Shown: in pieces, positions 31,583 through 41,944 of the stretch
Numbering within the stretch: the first letter of the stretch is position 1
Layout: each line of letters starts with the position of its first letter
NCBI RefSeq assembly: GCF_008364795.1
Contig: NZ_VTTM01000004.1
Location: 98,770-162,769 of the forward strand
Direction: 5' to 3'
Length of the DNA stretch: 64,000 nucleotides
Source of the DNA: Azospirillum oryzae
GTDB taxonomy: Bacteria > Pseudomonadota > Alphaproteobacteria > Azospirillales > Azospirillaceae
Notes under the pieces: model-generated
The model's database searches: none
The model's input: the letters and a program-made list of their open reading frames with translations, nothing else
What the model was told of the DNA's origin: nothing
Program-made: the position numbers and the translations under genes

Positions 31583-32107
31583 TCACTTGACGACCATGCG
31601 TTCGATGTAGATGTCGCGGATCAGACCGGTCCCCGCCTCGCGGTTGACGGCGTCCCTGATGCGCGCCTTCAGGAAGGTTGCCGAGCCGGGGCCGGTCAGG
31701 ATTTCGCTGTCGGTTTGGCCGACGGTCTGGAACAGGCGGTCGGCGATGCGGTCCTGGTAACGCAGCACGCGGTCGGCGGTCACCTTCGGCGCCAGCACCA
31801 GCGAGACCTGCATCTCCACCGCCCGCGACCCGCCCAGCGGCACCTCCATCGCCGGCAGCTGCGCCAGATGCGGTTTCGGCCCCATCCGCGCCTCGATCCG
31901 CCGCTGTTCCAGAATGCGGTCCACCGCGATTCCGCCGCCATAGGCCAGCCCGGCCAGGGTCAGCAGCGAAATCAGGACGATGATCAGCAGCCGGGTCGGG
32001 TGTGCCGGCTCCGGCTGTGGGGCATGGTGCGGCACCAGCGCGTCGCGCAGCGGGTCGGGAGGCGGGGTCGGGAACGGCGTTCCGTGCAGCGTGCGATGCG
32101 TGGCCAT
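31583..32107 (-). CDS. FliL-like single-pass membrane protein
   Basis: This 174-residue protein has a Pro-rich cytoplasmic N-terminus, one membrane helix (LLIIVLISLLTLAGLAYGGGIAV) and a periplasmic C-terminal domain. The end (FLKARIRDAVNREAGTGLIRDIYIERMVVK) matches the usual FliL closing pattern of a helix followed by a strand and a terminal VV-K/Q. GGAGGAGG precedes the ATG at 32107. No flagellar gene is nearby, so it may be a FliL paralogue or a structurally similar protein of another machine. The family call is tentative. Confidence 0.6.
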   Translation of the reverse strand: MATHRTLHGTPFPTPPPDPLRDALVPHHAPQPEPAHPTRLLIIVLISLLTLAGLAYGGGIAVDRILEQRRIEARMGPKPHLAQLPAMEVPLGGSRAVEMQVSLVLAPKVTADRVLRYQDRIADRLFQTVGQTDSEILTGPGSATFLKARIRDAVNREAGTGLIRDIYIERMVVK

Positions 32108-32205
32108 GGACGGCCTCCTCCGGAGCGGCGGGGGCATCAGGAAGCCTAGCGCGGTGGGGGTTAAGATTCGGTGGAGGGGGCATGAGTGAACACCTTGCGC
32201 ACTCC

Positions 32206-32880
32206 TCACCGCACGCAGTCCGCCAGCCCGTCCCGCCGCACCACCGCCATCCGCCGCTCGATCACTCCCGCCCGGCGGGCGACATAGGAACCGGGCCGGG
32301 TGGGCGACCAGTTGCGCGGGTTGGGCAGCACCACGGCCAGCAGCGCCGCCTCGCGCCGGGTCAGGGCCGCCGCGGATTTGTGGAAATGATGCCGCGCGGC
32401 GGCTTCGGCGCCATAGATGCCGTCGTCCCACTCCACGATGTTCAGATAGACCTCCAGGATGCGGCGCTTGCTCCACAGGCTTTCGATCAGCAGGGTGAAC
32501 CACGCCTCCGCCCCCTTGCGGGTCCAGCTGCGGTCGGGCCAGAGGAAGGCGTTCTTGGCGGTCTGCTGGCTGATCGTGCTGCCGCCGCGCAGGCGCTTGC
32601 CCTCTTCATTGTCCTCGAATGCGTCTTCGATGGCCGCCCAGTCGAAGCCGCCATGGCCGCAAAATCCGGTGTCCTCCGACGCGATCACCGCCTCGGCCAG
32701 AGCCGGCGAGATGCGCTCCAGCGGTTCCCAGTCGCGCGACAGGCCGGACCCGCCCAGTGCCCGGATCAGCATCAGCGGCGTGGCCGGCGGCGGCACGATC
32801 CGATAGAGCGCCGCCCATAGAATGGTGAAGGCCGTCAGCCCCGCCGCCCCGATCAGCGCCCAGCGCAGCAGTTTCCGCAT
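32206..32880 (-). CDS. mtgA: monofunctional peptidoglycan glycosyltransferase
   Basis: This GT51 enzyme (224 residues) polymerises lipid II into glycan strands. An N-terminal membrane anchor ([22 protein letters not shown]) is followed by the GT51 motifs [19 protein letters not shown] (catalytic Glu), [52 protein letters not shown] and [16 protein letters not shown]. It has no transpeptidase domain, as expected for MtgA. It is divergent from the helicase gene to its right. Confidence 0.96.
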   Translation of the reverse strand: MRKLLRWALIGAAGLTAFTILWAALYRIVPPPATPLMLIRALGGSGLSRDWEPLERISPALAEAVIASEDTGFCGHGGFDWAAIEDAFEDNEEGKRLRGGSTISQQTAKNAFLWPDRSWTRKGAEAWFTLLIESLWSKRRILEVYLNIVEWDDGIYGAEAAARHHFHKSAAALTRREAALLAVVLPNPRNWSPTRPGSYVARRAGVIERRMAVVRRDGLADCVR

Positions 32881-32991
32881 AAGGTCCCGTCTCCGCCTGG
32901 CTCCCCGGACTTCCCTGAATGGGGGTGAAGCGGCGGGCCGTCAACATCCGGCACTCGCTTTGCGGCCCACCGCCGCCATATAGTGCCGCCG

Positions 32992-35757
32992 ATGGACCTG
33001 ACCGCCGACCCCACCCCGCTCCACAGCCTTGACGATGCGCCCGCCATGGTGGCCGGCGCGCGCCGCGTCGTGTCGCTGACGCTCGACGGCGAGGTGGAGG
33101 AGCTGTCGCTGGCCGCTGCCGCATCGAAGGTGCGCCGCCAGCCGCCGCTGGTCTGCCATGCCCGCGCCTTCGCCCGCCGGCTGGGGATCGACGGTTTCCC
33201 GGCCTTCGACGTGCTGGAGCTGTTCGCCTTCGTCCACCCCGCCCGCTTCTGCGTCCCCACCCCGCGCGGCATCGCCGAGGCACTCGACCTGCCCACCCCC
33301 GACGGCCATGAGGCGGAGGCGCTGGCCCTGCAGCGCGCCGTGCGCCGCCTGCTGGGCGATCTCGGCGCCGCCGGACGCGAGGAGTCCTCCGACCCCGTCG
33401 CCTTCGCCTGGGAGATGGGGCGCGCCGGCTGGCCCTGGGCGCCAGCCGTGCTGGCCGCGCTCGGCAAGCCCGACGGACCGGAGAAGGGTGCCGCCCGTTC
33501 CGGCCTGCGCGTCTGGACCCGCATCAAGGAGTGGGAGGAGGGAGCACCCCCGCCGCCGCCCGCCCAGAATCCGGTCGATCCGGAGGAGGCGCGCCGCCGC
33601 CTCGCCGCCATGCTGTCCGCCAATGTGCCGGGCAAGGTAGCGGAGCCGCGGCCGCAGCAGGCCGATTACTCCAGCGCGGTGTCGGCGGCCTTCGCCCCGC
33701 GCCAGCTTCCCGACACCCCGAACGTCGTGCTGGCGGAGGCCGGGACTGGCGTCGGCAAGACGCTGGGCTATCTGGCGCCGGCCACGGTGTGGGCGGAGAA
33801 GAATGGCGGGACGGTGTGGATTTCCACCTATACCCGCAATCTCCAGCACCAGATCGACGCGGAACTGGACAGGCTCTATGCCGACCCGGCGACCAAGGCG
33901 CGCAAGGTGGTGCTGCGCAAGGGGCGGGAGAACTATCTGTGCCTGCTGAACCTGGAAGAGGCGGTGCGCGCCATGCCCTTCCAGCCTCACAACGCCATCG
34001 GCGTCGGGCTGATGGCGCGCTGGGCGGCGGCGACGCGGGACGGCGACATGACCGGCGGCGACTTCCCCGGCTGGCTGGTCGACATCGCCGGGCGCGGGCC
34101 GACCATGGGGCTGGCCGACCGCCGCGGCGAGTGCATCTATTCCGCCTGCGACCATTACGCCCGCTGCTACGTCGAGAAGAGCATTCGCAGGGCGCGGCGC
34201 GCCGACATCGTCATCGCCAACCACGCTCTGGTGATGGTGCAGGCGGCGCTCGGCGGCGGCGAGGAGCCGACGCTGCCCAGCCGCTATGTCTTCGACGAGG
34301 GGCACCATGTCTTCGACGCCGCCGACAGCGCCTTCGCCGGCCACCTGACCTGCCGCGAGACACAGGAGCTGCGGCGCTGGCTGCTGGGTGCCGAGGAGAC
34401 CGGCCGCAGCCGCGCCCGCGGCCTGAAGCGCCGGCTGGAGGACATCGTCGCCGGCGACGAGGAGGCCCTGCGCCACCTCGACGACATCCTGATGGGCGCC
34501 CGCGTCCTGCCCGCCGACGGCTGGTCTGCGCGTCTGGCCGCCGACAACCCGCAGGGGCCGACCGAACGCTTCCTGCTGCTGGCCCGCCAGCAGGTCTATG
34601 CCCGCACCGCCGGCCAGGGCGGCCCCTACAGCCTGGAGGCCGACAAGGCCTATCCGGTGGATGGGCTGCTGGAGTCCGCGGCGGAGTTGGAGCAGGCGCT
34701 GGTCCGCCTGTCCGAACCGGTTGAGGCGCTGGCCCGCCGGCTGGCGCAACGGCTGGAGGACGAGAGCGCCGAGCTGGACTCCGACCAGCGCCGCCGCATC
34801 GACGCGCTGTCGCGCAGCCTGCACCGCCGCGGCACCCTGACGGTTGAGGCGTGGCGCGCCATGCTGCGCACCCTGCCGACCGAAACGCCCTCCCATTTCG
34901 TCGACTGGTTCGCCGTGGAGCGGATCGACGGGCGCGACGTCGATGTCGGGCTGTACCGCCACTGGGTCGATCCGACGGTTCCCTTCGCCGAGGCGCTGGC
35001 CGGCCCCGCCCATGGGCTGGTGGTGACCAGCGCCACGCTGACCGACGGCACCGGCGATGTCGGGCAGGACTGGCGCGCGGCGGAAGACCGCTGCGGCGCC
35101 AGCCACCTGCCGGCCCCGGCGATCCGGGCGCAAGTCCCCTCCCCCTTCGACTACCCGAACCGCACCCGCGTCTTCGTGGTCAACGACGTGCGCAAGGACG
35201 ATCTGGGACAGGTCTCGGCGGCCTACAAGTCGCTGTTCCTGGCGGCGGGCGGCGGCGGGCTCGGCCTGTTCACCGCGATCAGCCGCCTGCGGGCGGTGCG
35301 CGACCGCATCGCCGAGCCGCTGGATCAGGTCGGAATCCCGCTCTACGCCCAGCATGTCGATCCGCTCGACGTGTCCACCCTGATCGACATCTTCCGCAAC
35401 GAGGAGCACGCCTGCCTGCTCGGTACCGACGCGGTGCGCGATGGCGTGGATGTGCCCGGCCGCTCGCTTCGCCTGATCGTCTTCGACCGCGTGCCCTGGC
35501 CGCGTCCGGACATCTTGCACCGTGCCCGGCGCGAGGCCTTCGGCCGCCGCCGCTACGAGGACATGATCACCCGGCTGCGCCTGAAACAGGCCTTCGGCCG
35601 GCTGGTCCGCCGGGCCGACGACACCGGTGTGTTCGTGCTGCTCGACCCGATGATGCCGAGCCGGCTGGCCGGCGCCTTTCCGGAGGGGGTGGAGATGCGC
35701 CGGGTCGGGCTGAAACAGGCGGTGGAGGAGACGGCGGAGTTCCTGCGGGGGTGGTGA
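32992..35757 (+). CDS. ATP-dependent DNA helicase, DinG/XPD-like
   Basis: This is a superfamily 2 helicase of 921 residues. Walker A is AGTGVGKT with K256. Four cysteines at C317, C381, C386 and C392, between motifs I and II, are placed as the [4Fe-4S] ligands of XPD/DinG helicases. The DEAH-like box reads DEGHH (D435, E436), followed by a long insertion, LVVTSATLTDG, and a C-terminal RLKQAFGRLVRRADDTGVFVLLDP typical of motif VI. An N-terminal extension of about 230 residues precedes the helicase core. It probably unwinds DNA with 5'-3' polarity in repair of R-loops or damage. ATG 32992 was preferred over a GTG three codons earlier. Confidence 0.9.
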   Translation: MDLTADPTPLHSLDDAPAMVAGARRVVSLTLDGEVEELSLAAAASKVRRQPPLVCHARAFARRLGIDGFPAFDVLELFAFVHPARFCVPTPRGIAEALDLPTPDGHEAEALALQRAVRRLLGDLGAAGREESSDPVAFAWEMGRAGWPWAPAVLAALGKPDGPEKGAARSGLRVWTRIKEWEEGAPPPPPAQNPVDPEEARRRLAAMLSANVPGKVAEPRPQQADYSSAVSAAFAPRQLPDTPNVVLAEAGTGVGKTLGYLAPATVWAEKNGGTVWISTYTRNLQHQIDAELDRLYADPATKARKVVLRKGRENYLCLLNLEEAVRAMPFQPHNAIGVGLMARWAAATRDGDMTGGDFPGWLVDIAGRGPTMGLADRRGECIYSACDHYARCYVEKSIRRARRADIVIANHALVMVQAALGGGEEPTLPSRYVFDEGHHVFDAADSAFAGHLTCRETQELRRWLLGAEETGRSRARGLKRRLEDIVAGDEEALRHLDDILMGARVLPADGWSARLAADNPQGPTERFLLLARQQVYARTAGQGGPYSLEADKAYPVDGLLESAAELEQALVRLSEPVEALARRLAQRLEDESAELDSDQRRRIDALSRSLHRRGTLTVEAWRAMLRTLPTETPSHFVDWFAVERIDGRDVDVGLYRHWVDPTVPFAEALAGPAHGLVVTSATLTDGTGDVGQDWRAAEDRCGASHLPAPAIRAQVPSPFDYPNRTRVFVVNDVRKDDLGQVSAAYKSLFLAAGGGGLGLFTAISRLRAVRDRIAEPLDQVGIPLYAQHVDPLDVSTLIDIFRNEEHACLLGTDAVRDGVDVPGRSLRLIVFDRVPWPRPDILHRARREAFGRRRYEDMITRLRLKQAFGRLVRRADDTGVFVLLDPMMPSRLAGAFPEGVEMRRVGLKQAVEETAEFLRGW

Positions 35758-35764
35758 GCCTTCC

Positions 35765-36712
35765 TCACCCCCCAGGCGCATAAACCGCCAGCAGCGCCGA
35801 CAGCGTCACCACGCTCAGCACCGTGGACACCAGGATCGCCGACGAGGTGCGTTCCACATAGGTCTGGTACTGGCTCGCCACCACGAAGGTGAGCGCGCCG
35901 GTCGGCAAGGCCGCCAGGATCACCGCGCTACCGGTCCAGAAGGGGTCCATCGGGAACAGGGTCTGCGTCAGCATCCAGGCCAGCGCCGGATGGACCAGCA
36001 GCTTCAGCGCACTGATCCATCCCGCCTCCGCCAGCCCGGCGGTCAGCCGTTGCGAGGCCAGGAACAGGCCGATGGCGAACAGCGCGCAGGGGCCGGCGGG
36101 GGAGCCCATCAGTTCGCAGAAGGTGGCGATCGGCTTGGGCACCGCCACGCCGGGCAGCAGCGCCGACCAGGCGAGGCCGGCGGCGGTGGACAGGATCAGC
36201 GGGTTCTTCGCCAGCGCCCGGCCGACGTCGCGCAGGGCCTTGCCCAGCCCGCTGCCATGGCTGTTGGCGAACTCCATCCAGATCACGGCGATACCGACCA
36301 TGATGGCGCTCATGATCACGGTCGCCAGGATGGTGGGGGCAAGGTGGTCCGGGCCGAAGGCGGCCAGGAACAGCGGGATACCCATGTAGCCGGTGTTGGA
36401 GAAGGCCGAATTCAGCCCCTGCATGCACTGGATCTGCGTGCGTTCCCGGTACAGCAGCCGGCCGATGAGCGCACCCAGCGCATAGACCAGCAGCATCGAC
36501 CCCAGGAAGGCGCCAATGAAGGGACCGTTGAAGATTTCCGGGATCGACCGCCGCGCCGTGCCCAGGAACAGCACCGGCGGCAGCGCCATCCAATAGACGA
36601 ACTTGTTCAGCGCCTCCGACGAGGCGGCACCGAGCAGCTTCGACTTCCCGGACAGGAAGCCGGCCAGAATGATGGCGAATACGGGAAATGCGACATTGAG
36701 GACGACGTTCAT
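35765..36712 (-). CDS. AEC family transporter (auxin efflux carrier-like)
   Basis: This 315-residue inner-membrane carrier has about ten hydrophobic segments. It begins MNVVLNVAFPVFAIILAGFLSGK and contains LNKFVYWMALPPVLFLG, CMQGLNSAFSNTGYMGIPLFLAAFG and, near the end, AVILAALPTGALTFVVASQYQ, all typical of the AEC (MdcF/YfdV) family that moves organic acids. Substrate cannot be told. It runs convergently with the helicase gene, seven bases apart. Confidence 0.88.
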   Translation of the reverse strand: MNVVLNVAFPVFAIILAGFLSGKSKLLGAASSEALNKFVYWMALPPVLFLGTARRSIPEIFNGPFIGAFLGSMLLVYALGALIGRLLYRERTQIQCMQGLNSAFSNTGYMGIPLFLAAFGPDHLAPTILATVIMSAIMVGIAVIWMEFANSHGSGLGKALRDVGRALAKNPLILSTAAGLAWSALLPGVAVPKPIATFCELMGSPAGPCALFAIGLFLASQRLTAGLAEAGWISALKLLVHPALAWMLTQTLFPMDPFWTGSAVILAALPTGALTFVVASQYQTYVERTSSAILVSTVLSVVTLSALLAVYAPGG

Positions 36713-36852
36713 GGTGCGCGACAATAGGCAACGCCAACCGTCGCGTCGAGAAGCCGAACCCTCCACTTCCGGCATGGCACCCTTGACGCCGCGCAGGCGG
36801 CGTTCGAGATTGCCGACCCGACTTGCGACCACTCCCCAGGGGAGACCGCCTC

Positions 36853-37278
36853 ATGAGAAAGCCGACCGACGCCATGATCGACCACCACAGCGCGCTCATC
36901 TACGTCATGGTCCTGGTGTCCGCCTGCGACGGCGACATGACCGACCCTGAACTGGAAGCCATCGGCGAGAATGTGCGCTACCTGCCGATCTTCAAGGATT
37001 ACAGCGGCGATCAGGTGATGGCCGCGACGCGCGAATGCACCGCCATGCTGTCCGACAACGACGGGCTGGACACGGTGCTGACCATCGTCGAGCAGGCGCT
37101 GCCGTCGAAGCTGCGCGAGACCGCCTATGCGGTGGCCTGCGACATCGCCGCCGCCGATCCCAAGGCCTCGCAGGAGGAGTTGCGGATGCTGGAACTGATC
37201 CGCCACCGGCTGGGTGTCGACCGGCTGTGCGCCGCCGCCATCGAACGCGGCGCCCGCGCCCGCCACATGCGCCTGTGA
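36853..37278 (+). CDS. TerB-like tellurite resistance family protein
   Basis: This 141-residue helical cytoplasmic protein resembles TerB/DjlA N-terminal domains: LIYVMVLVSACDGDMTDPELEAIGENV, with the acidic metal-binding-like loop DGDMTDPE, then AYAVACDIAAADPKASQEELRMLELIRHRLG repeating a similar loop. These domains bind divalent metal and appear in stress and membrane-associated complexes. It is followed by an oxidoreductase gene 31 bases later, probably on the same mRNA. No ter cluster is present. Confidence 0.8.
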   Translation: MRKPTDAMIDHHSALIYVMVLVSACDGDMTDPELEAIGENVRYLPIFKDYSGDQVMAATRECTAMLSDNDGLDTVLTIVEQALPSKLRETAYAVACDIAAADPKASQEELRMLELIRHRLGVDRLCAAAIERGARARHMRL

Positions 37279-37309
37279 CCGTCTTCCAATCTTTTCCGAA
37301 AGCTCCGAC

Positions 37310-38197
37310 ATGACCGAAGAGACCCTCCGCCCCGACCTCGCCGGCCAGCGCGTCGGCTTCATCGGGCTCGGCCTGATGGGCAAGCCGATGGCCCGTGCGC
37401 TCGCCCGTGCCGGCGCGGAGTTGGTGGTGACCAGCCGCAGTCCCGGCCCGGTCGCCGAGATGGCGGCGGAAGGCATGATCGCCGCCACCGGCCCCGCCGC
37501 CGTCGCCGGGCAGGCCGGGACCATCGTCCTGATGCTGACCGACACCGCGGCCGTGCAAACGGTGGCCGAGGCGCTGCTGCCGGTCCTGCGCCCCGGCCAT
37601 CTGGTGATCGACATGGGCACCACCGCCGTCGCCGCCACCCGCGCGTTGGCGGAACGTGTCGCCGCCGCCGGGGCCGAATGGCTGGACGCCCCGGTCTCCG
37701 GCGGCACGGTGGCGGCGGAGGGGGCAATCCTGACCATCATGGCCGGCGGGTCGGAGACCGCCTTCGCCCGCGCCCTGCCGGTGCTGCAGGCGATGGGCCG
37801 CCGCATCACCCATGTCGGGGCCAGCGGCGCCGGCCAGATCGCCAAGTCCGCCAATCAGGTCATCGTCGCCCTGACCATCGGCGCGGTGGCGGAGGCGCTG
37901 GCGCTCGCCAAGGCGGCCGGCGCCGATCCGGCCAAGGTGCGCGACGCCATCCGCGGCGGCTTCGCCGAATCCCGCATCCTAGACCTGCATGGCGGCCGTA
38001 TGGTCAGCGGCGACTTCACCCCCGGCGGCCGCGTCACCACCCAGGTCAAGGACCTGCGGCAGGCGGAGGAGCTGGCTCAGCAGTCCGGCATCGACCTGCC
38101 GACTCTCGGCCTGTCGCTGGAGCTGTTCGAGATGCTGGTCGAACAGGGCGACGGCGGGCTGGACCATTCCGCCCTCTACCGCCTGTTCGCGCGCTGA
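37310..38197 (+). CDS. NAD(P)-dependent beta-hydroxyacid dehydrogenase
   Basis: This 295-residue enzyme belongs to the 3-hydroxyisobutyrate dehydrogenase / tartronate semialdehyde reductase family. The Rossmann motif is VGFIGLGLMGKPMARALARAG, the substrate-binding motif DAPVSGGTVAAEGA, and the catalytic lysine lies in GASGAGQIAKSANQ. The C-terminal helical domain ends with the usual LPTLGLSLELFEMLVEQGDGGLDHSALY. The exact substrate is not evident; 2-hydroxy-3-oxopropionate reductase is an equally good name. Confidence 0.9.
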   Translation: MTEETLRPDLAGQRVGFIGLGLMGKPMARALARAGAELVVTSRSPGPVAEMAAEGMIAATGPAAVAGQAGTIVLMLTDTAAVQTVAEALLPVLRPGHLVIDMGTTAVAATRALAERVAAAGAEWLDAPVSGGTVAAEGAILTIMAGGSETAFARALPVLQAMGRRITHVGASGAGQIAKSANQVIVALTIGAVAEALALAKAAGADPAKVRDAIRGGFAESRILDLHGGRMVSGDFTPGGRVTTQVKDLRQAEELAQQSGIDLPTLGLSLELFEMLVEQGDGGLDHSALYRLFAR

Positions 38198-38332
38198 AGG
38201 GTCAGCCCGCCAAAAGGAGCGCCCCCGAACCCTACCATCGTTGTATGCGGCAACGTCCCCTATTGCCTAAAGCAATATTTCCGATGCATACCCGCTGAAA
38301 ATGTTGCAGTTATGCGACAGCGGGAGTGGGGA

Positions 38333-40009
38333 ATGGCAATGTCGTTGCGCACGATTCTGGTGGGGGTTCTGGCGGCGCTCGGCCTGATGCTGGGCTTCGA
38401 GGCGTTCACCGGCATCACCACGCTGGAGACCGCCAACGAACGGATGAAGTCGGTCTATGAGGACCGGGTGGTGCCGCTGCGCGACCTGAAGATCGTTTCC
38501 GACGCCTATGCGGTGATGATCGTCGACAGTTCCCACAAGGTCCGCGGCGGGGCCATGCCCTGGACCGACGGCGCCGCCTCCGTGCGCAAGGCCATGGCGA
38601 CGGTGCGGGAGCGCTGGCAGGCCTACACCTCCACCTCGCTGACGGCGGAGGAATCCCGGATGGTGGCGGAAACGCGGGCGGCGATGGAGCGGGCCGACAC
38701 CGGCGTCGCCACGCTGCTGCGCATCCTCGACAAGCAGGACAAGGCGGGGCTGGACACGTTCGTCGCCCGCGACCTCTATCCGACCATCGACCCGGTGACT
38801 GAGCATGTCAGCGGCCTGATCGACCTGCAGGTCCGCGTCGCCGGCAACGAGTTCGCCGACTCCCAGAACTCCTACGAGGACGAGCGCCGCAATTCCTGGC
38901 TGCTGGTCGGCGCGGCGGCACTGCTGCTGGCGGCGGGGATCGCCATCGTCCTCAGCCGGGTGATCTCGCCGGTGACGGCGATGACCGCCGCCATGGCCCG
39001 GCTGGCCGGCGGCGACGTGACGGTGACGGTCCCCGCCACCGACCGCGGCGACGAGATCGGCCGGATGGCCCGCGCCGTCGCCGTGTTCAAGGACAACGCC
39101 ATCGAAAAGCAGCGGATCGAGGCCGAGCAGGAGCGGCTGAAGCAGGGCATGGAGGCCGAACGCCGCCGGATGATGGCCGAACTGGCCGACCGGTTCGAAC
39201 AGGCGGTGCGGGGCGTGGTCACCCAGGTCGGCGGTGCCGCCGGACAGCTGACCGCCAGCGCGCGCTCCCTGTCGTCCCTGGCGGAGCAGAGCCGGTCGCA
39301 GGCCGCGGCGGTCGCGGGCGCCAGCGAACAGACCTCCGCCAACGTGCAGACCGTCGCCGCCTCGGCAGAGGAAATGGCCGCCTCCATCGGCGAGATCACC
39401 CGGCAGGTCGGCGAGACGGCCGACGTCGCCCGCCGCGCCGCCGAACGGGCCGGCAGCACCGACGCCACCATCCGCCAACTGGCCGACCACGCCAAGGCGA
39501 TCGGCGATGTCGTGCAGCTGATCAACGCCATCGCCGCCCAGACCAACCTGCTGGCGCTGAACGCCACCATCGAGGCGGCACGGGCCGGAGAGGCCGGCAA
39601 GGGCTTTGCGGTGGTCGCCGGGGAGGTGAAGAATCTCGCCAACCAGACCGCCAAGGCGACCGAGGAGATCGCCAGCCAGATCGGCACCATGCAGAGCGTG
39701 ACCGGCGAAGCGGTGGACGCCATCGCCGAGATCGGCCGGACAATCGACGACATCAACCGCATCGCAGCAGCCGTCGCCGCCGCCATCGACCAGCAGGACG
39801 CCGCCGCGCGCGAGATCGCCCGCAACGTCCAGCAGGCCGCCGTGGGAACGGAGGAGATTTCCTCCAACATCGTGGTGGTGCGTCAGGCCGCCGACGATAC
39901 CGGCACCGCGGCCCATGACGTGCTGGGCGCGGCGCAGACGCTGTCGGCCGACGCCGACCGGCTTTCGGCGGAGGTGGAGCGCTTCATCGGACAGGTGCGC
40001 AGCGCCTGA
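38333..40009 (+). CDS. methyl-accepting chemotaxis protein
   Basis: This is a chemoreceptor of about 558 residues. A first membrane helix ([18 protein letters not shown]) is followed by a four-helix-bundle periplasmic sensor, a second helix ([21 protein letters not shown]), a HAMP domain ([25 protein letters not shown]) and a long signalling hairpin whose tip contains [47 protein letters not shown]. No CheB/CheR-binding pentapeptide is visible at the C-terminus. The start is placed at ATG 38333, six bases after GGAG; ATGs at 38312 and 38339 are alternatives. Ligand unknown. Confidence 0.94.
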   Translation: MAMSLRTILVGVLAALGLMLGFEAFTGITTLETANERMKSVYEDRVVPLRDLKIVSDAYAVMIVDSSHKVRGGAMPWTDGAASVRKAMATVRERWQAYTSTSLTAEESRMVAETRAAMERADTGVATLLRILDKQDKAGLDTFVARDLYPTIDPVTEHVSGLIDLQVRVAGNEFADSQNSYEDERRNSWLLVGAAALLLAAGIAIVLSRVISPVTAMTAAMARLAGGDVTVTVPATDRGDEIGRMARAVAVFKDNAIEKQRIEAEQERLKQGMEAERRRMMAELADRFEQAVRGVVTQVGGAAGQLTASARSLSSLAEQSRSQAAAVAGASEQTSANVQTVAASAEEMAASIGEITRQVGETADVARRAAERAGSTDATIRQLADHAKAIGDVVQLINAIAAQTNLLALNATIEAARAGEAGKGFAVVAGEVKNLANQTAKATEEIASQIGTMQSVTGEAVDAIAEIGRTIDDINRIAAAVAAAIDQQDAAAREIARNVQQAAVGTEEISSNIVVVRQAADDTGTAAHDVLGAAQTLSADADRLSAEVERFIGQVRSA

Positions 40010-40189
40010 TCGGCCGCCCCATTTCCATTCCCGTTCCCCTTCCTATTCCCTTCCGTTGCGGCAAAGCTCCGCTTTCCGCAAGTTTCTTGTCAAAACGGTT
40101 GAGGATATACGTCGCATCGTCCATTCTCCCGGCTTTCCACAGGGCGGCAAAACACTGCCGATCCCCATGTCTTTACAGGTCAGGCGGCG

Positions 40190-41791
40190 ATGACGGGCGA
40201 GCGCATCTATCTCTACGACACCACGCTGCGCGATGGAGCGCAGACCCAGGATGTGGATTTCTCGGTCGCCGACAAGATCGCGATTGCCAAGGACCTCGAC
40301 CGGCTGGGCATCGACTATGTCGAAGGCGGCTGGCCGGGCGCCAACCCGACCGACGACCAGTTCTTCGCCGAGGCGCCGGAGCTGACCCGCGCCACCTTCA
40401 CCGCTTTCGGCATGACCCGCCGCCCAGGCCGCAGCGCCGCCAACGACCCGCAGCTGACGGCGCTGGCGCAGTCGCGCGCCAAGGCGGTCTGCATGGTCGG
40501 CAAGACCTGGGATTTCCATGTCGACGTCGCGCTGAACATCCCGCGCGAGGAAAATCTCGACCTGATCCGCGACAGCATCGCCGCCCTCCATGCCGCCAAG
40601 GGCGAGGCACTGTTCGACGCGGAGCATTTCTTCGACGGCTACAAGCGCAACCCGGCCTATGCGGTGTCCTGCATCAAGGCGGCCTTTGACGCCGGGGCGC
40701 GCTGGATCGTGCTGTGCGACACCAACGGCGGCACCCTGCCGCACGAGGTCGACGCCATCGTCCGCGAGGTGGTGGAGAGGCACGGCATCCCCGGCGACAA
40801 TCTCGGCATCCACTGCCACAACGACACCGAGAACGCCGTCGCCAATTCGCTGGCGGCGGTGCGGGCCGGCGCCCGCATGATCCAGGGCACCATCAACGGT
40901 CTTGGCGAGCGCTGCGGCAACGCCAACCTCGTCTCGCTGATCCCGACGCTGATGCTGAAGCTGGGCTATGAGACCGGCATCCGGCGCGAGGATCTGCATC
41001 TCCTGACCCAGTTGAGCCGCGCCTTCGACGACCGGCTGAACCGCGCCCCCAACCGCCACGCCGCTTACGTCGGCGCCAGCGCCTTCGCGCACAAGGGCGG
41101 GCTGCACGTCTCGGCGGTGGAGAAGGACCCGTCCTCCTACGAGCATGTGGCGCCGGAAGCCATTGGCAACCGCCGCCAGATCGTCATGTCGGATCAGGCC
41201 GGCCGCTCAAACCTGATCGTGCGGCTGCGCGACATCGGCATGGCGGTGGATTCCAAGGACGACCGGCTGGCCGGCCTGCTCGATCTGGTGAAGCAGCGCG
41301 ACAGCGACGGCTATGCCTACGACACGGCGGAAGCCAGCTTCGAGCTGCTGGTCCGGCGCGAGCTGGGCGAGGTGCCGCACTTCTTCGAACTGCTGCGCTT
41401 CCACGTCACCGACGAGCGCCGCTACAACGCCGTCGGCAAGCTGGTGGTGGAATCCGAAGCGGTCGTGCGCGTGCGCGTCGGCGATTCCGTGCGGCTGGAG
41501 GTGGCGGACGGCAACGGCCCGGTGCATGCGCTGGACGTCGCCATGCGCAAGGCTCTGGAACCGGTCTATCCGGCACTGGCCAAGGTCAGCCTGTCCGACT
41601 ACCGCGTCCGCATTCTGGCGGCCAAGGACGGCACCGGCGCCATGCCGCGCGTGCTGATCCGCAGCGCCCGCACCGACGGCAACGAATGGTCGACGCTGGG
41701 CGTGTCCACCAACATCATCGAGGCCTCGATGGAGGCGCTGGTGGACAGCTACACCTACGCCCTGATGAAGAGCGACGCCCAACCAGTGTGA
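40190..41791 (+). CDS. cimA: (R)-citramalate synthase
   Basis: This enzyme (533 residues) condenses acetyl-CoA with pyruvate to citramalate, opening a threonine-independent route to isoleucine. It has the LeuA-like TIM barrel: YLYDTTLRDGAQTQDVDFSVADK, the CimA-type YVEGGWPGANPTDDQFF, LCDTNGGTLPHEV, the metal-binding GIHCHNDTENAVANSL and GTINGLGERCGNANLVSLIPTLMLKLG. The C-terminal LeuA dimer/regulatory domain starts around residue 400 (RVGDSVRLEVADGNGPVHALDVAMRKAL). The GGWPG signature and length favour CimA over 2-isopropylmalate synthase. Confidence 0.93.
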   Translation: MTGERIYLYDTTLRDGAQTQDVDFSVADKIAIAKDLDRLGIDYVEGGWPGANPTDDQFFAEAPELTRATFTAFGMTRRPGRSAANDPQLTALAQSRAKAVCMVGKTWDFHVDVALNIPREENLDLIRDSIAALHAAKGEALFDAEHFFDGYKRNPAYAVSCIKAAFDAGARWIVLCDTNGGTLPHEVDAIVREVVERHGIPGDNLGIHCHNDTENAVANSLAAVRAGARMIQGTINGLGERCGNANLVSLIPTLMLKLGYETGIRREDLHLLTQLSRAFDDRLNRAPNRHAAYVGASAFAHKGGLHVSAVEKDPSSYEHVAPEAIGNRRQIVMSDQAGRSNLIVRLRDIGMAVDSKDDRLAGLLDLVKQRDSDGYAYDTAEASFELLVRRELGEVPHFFELLRFHVTDERRYNAVGKLVVESEAVVRVRVGDSVRLEVADGNGPVHALDVAMRKALEPVYPALAKVSLSDYRVRILAAKDGTGAMPRVLIRSARTDGNEWSTLGVSTNIIEASMEALVDSYTYALMKSDAQPV

Positions 41792-41944
41792 GGGCCGGTG
41801 TAACGGCGGCGGGCACGCGGCACCTTCCCACCATGGCGATGTTCTGTTAGCTACAGCGGTTTCGGGGCGCTCGCATTCACGCGGGGTCGGCTCCGGTCAT
41901 CAGCGCCCGTATTGCCGCGGGTCCGCTCTCGGAGGAACATCGCC

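Noticed and set aside
41792..41944. Possible preQ1 riboswitch before the VUT-family gene
   Set aside because: The aptamer's C-rich and A-rich signature segments are not present.
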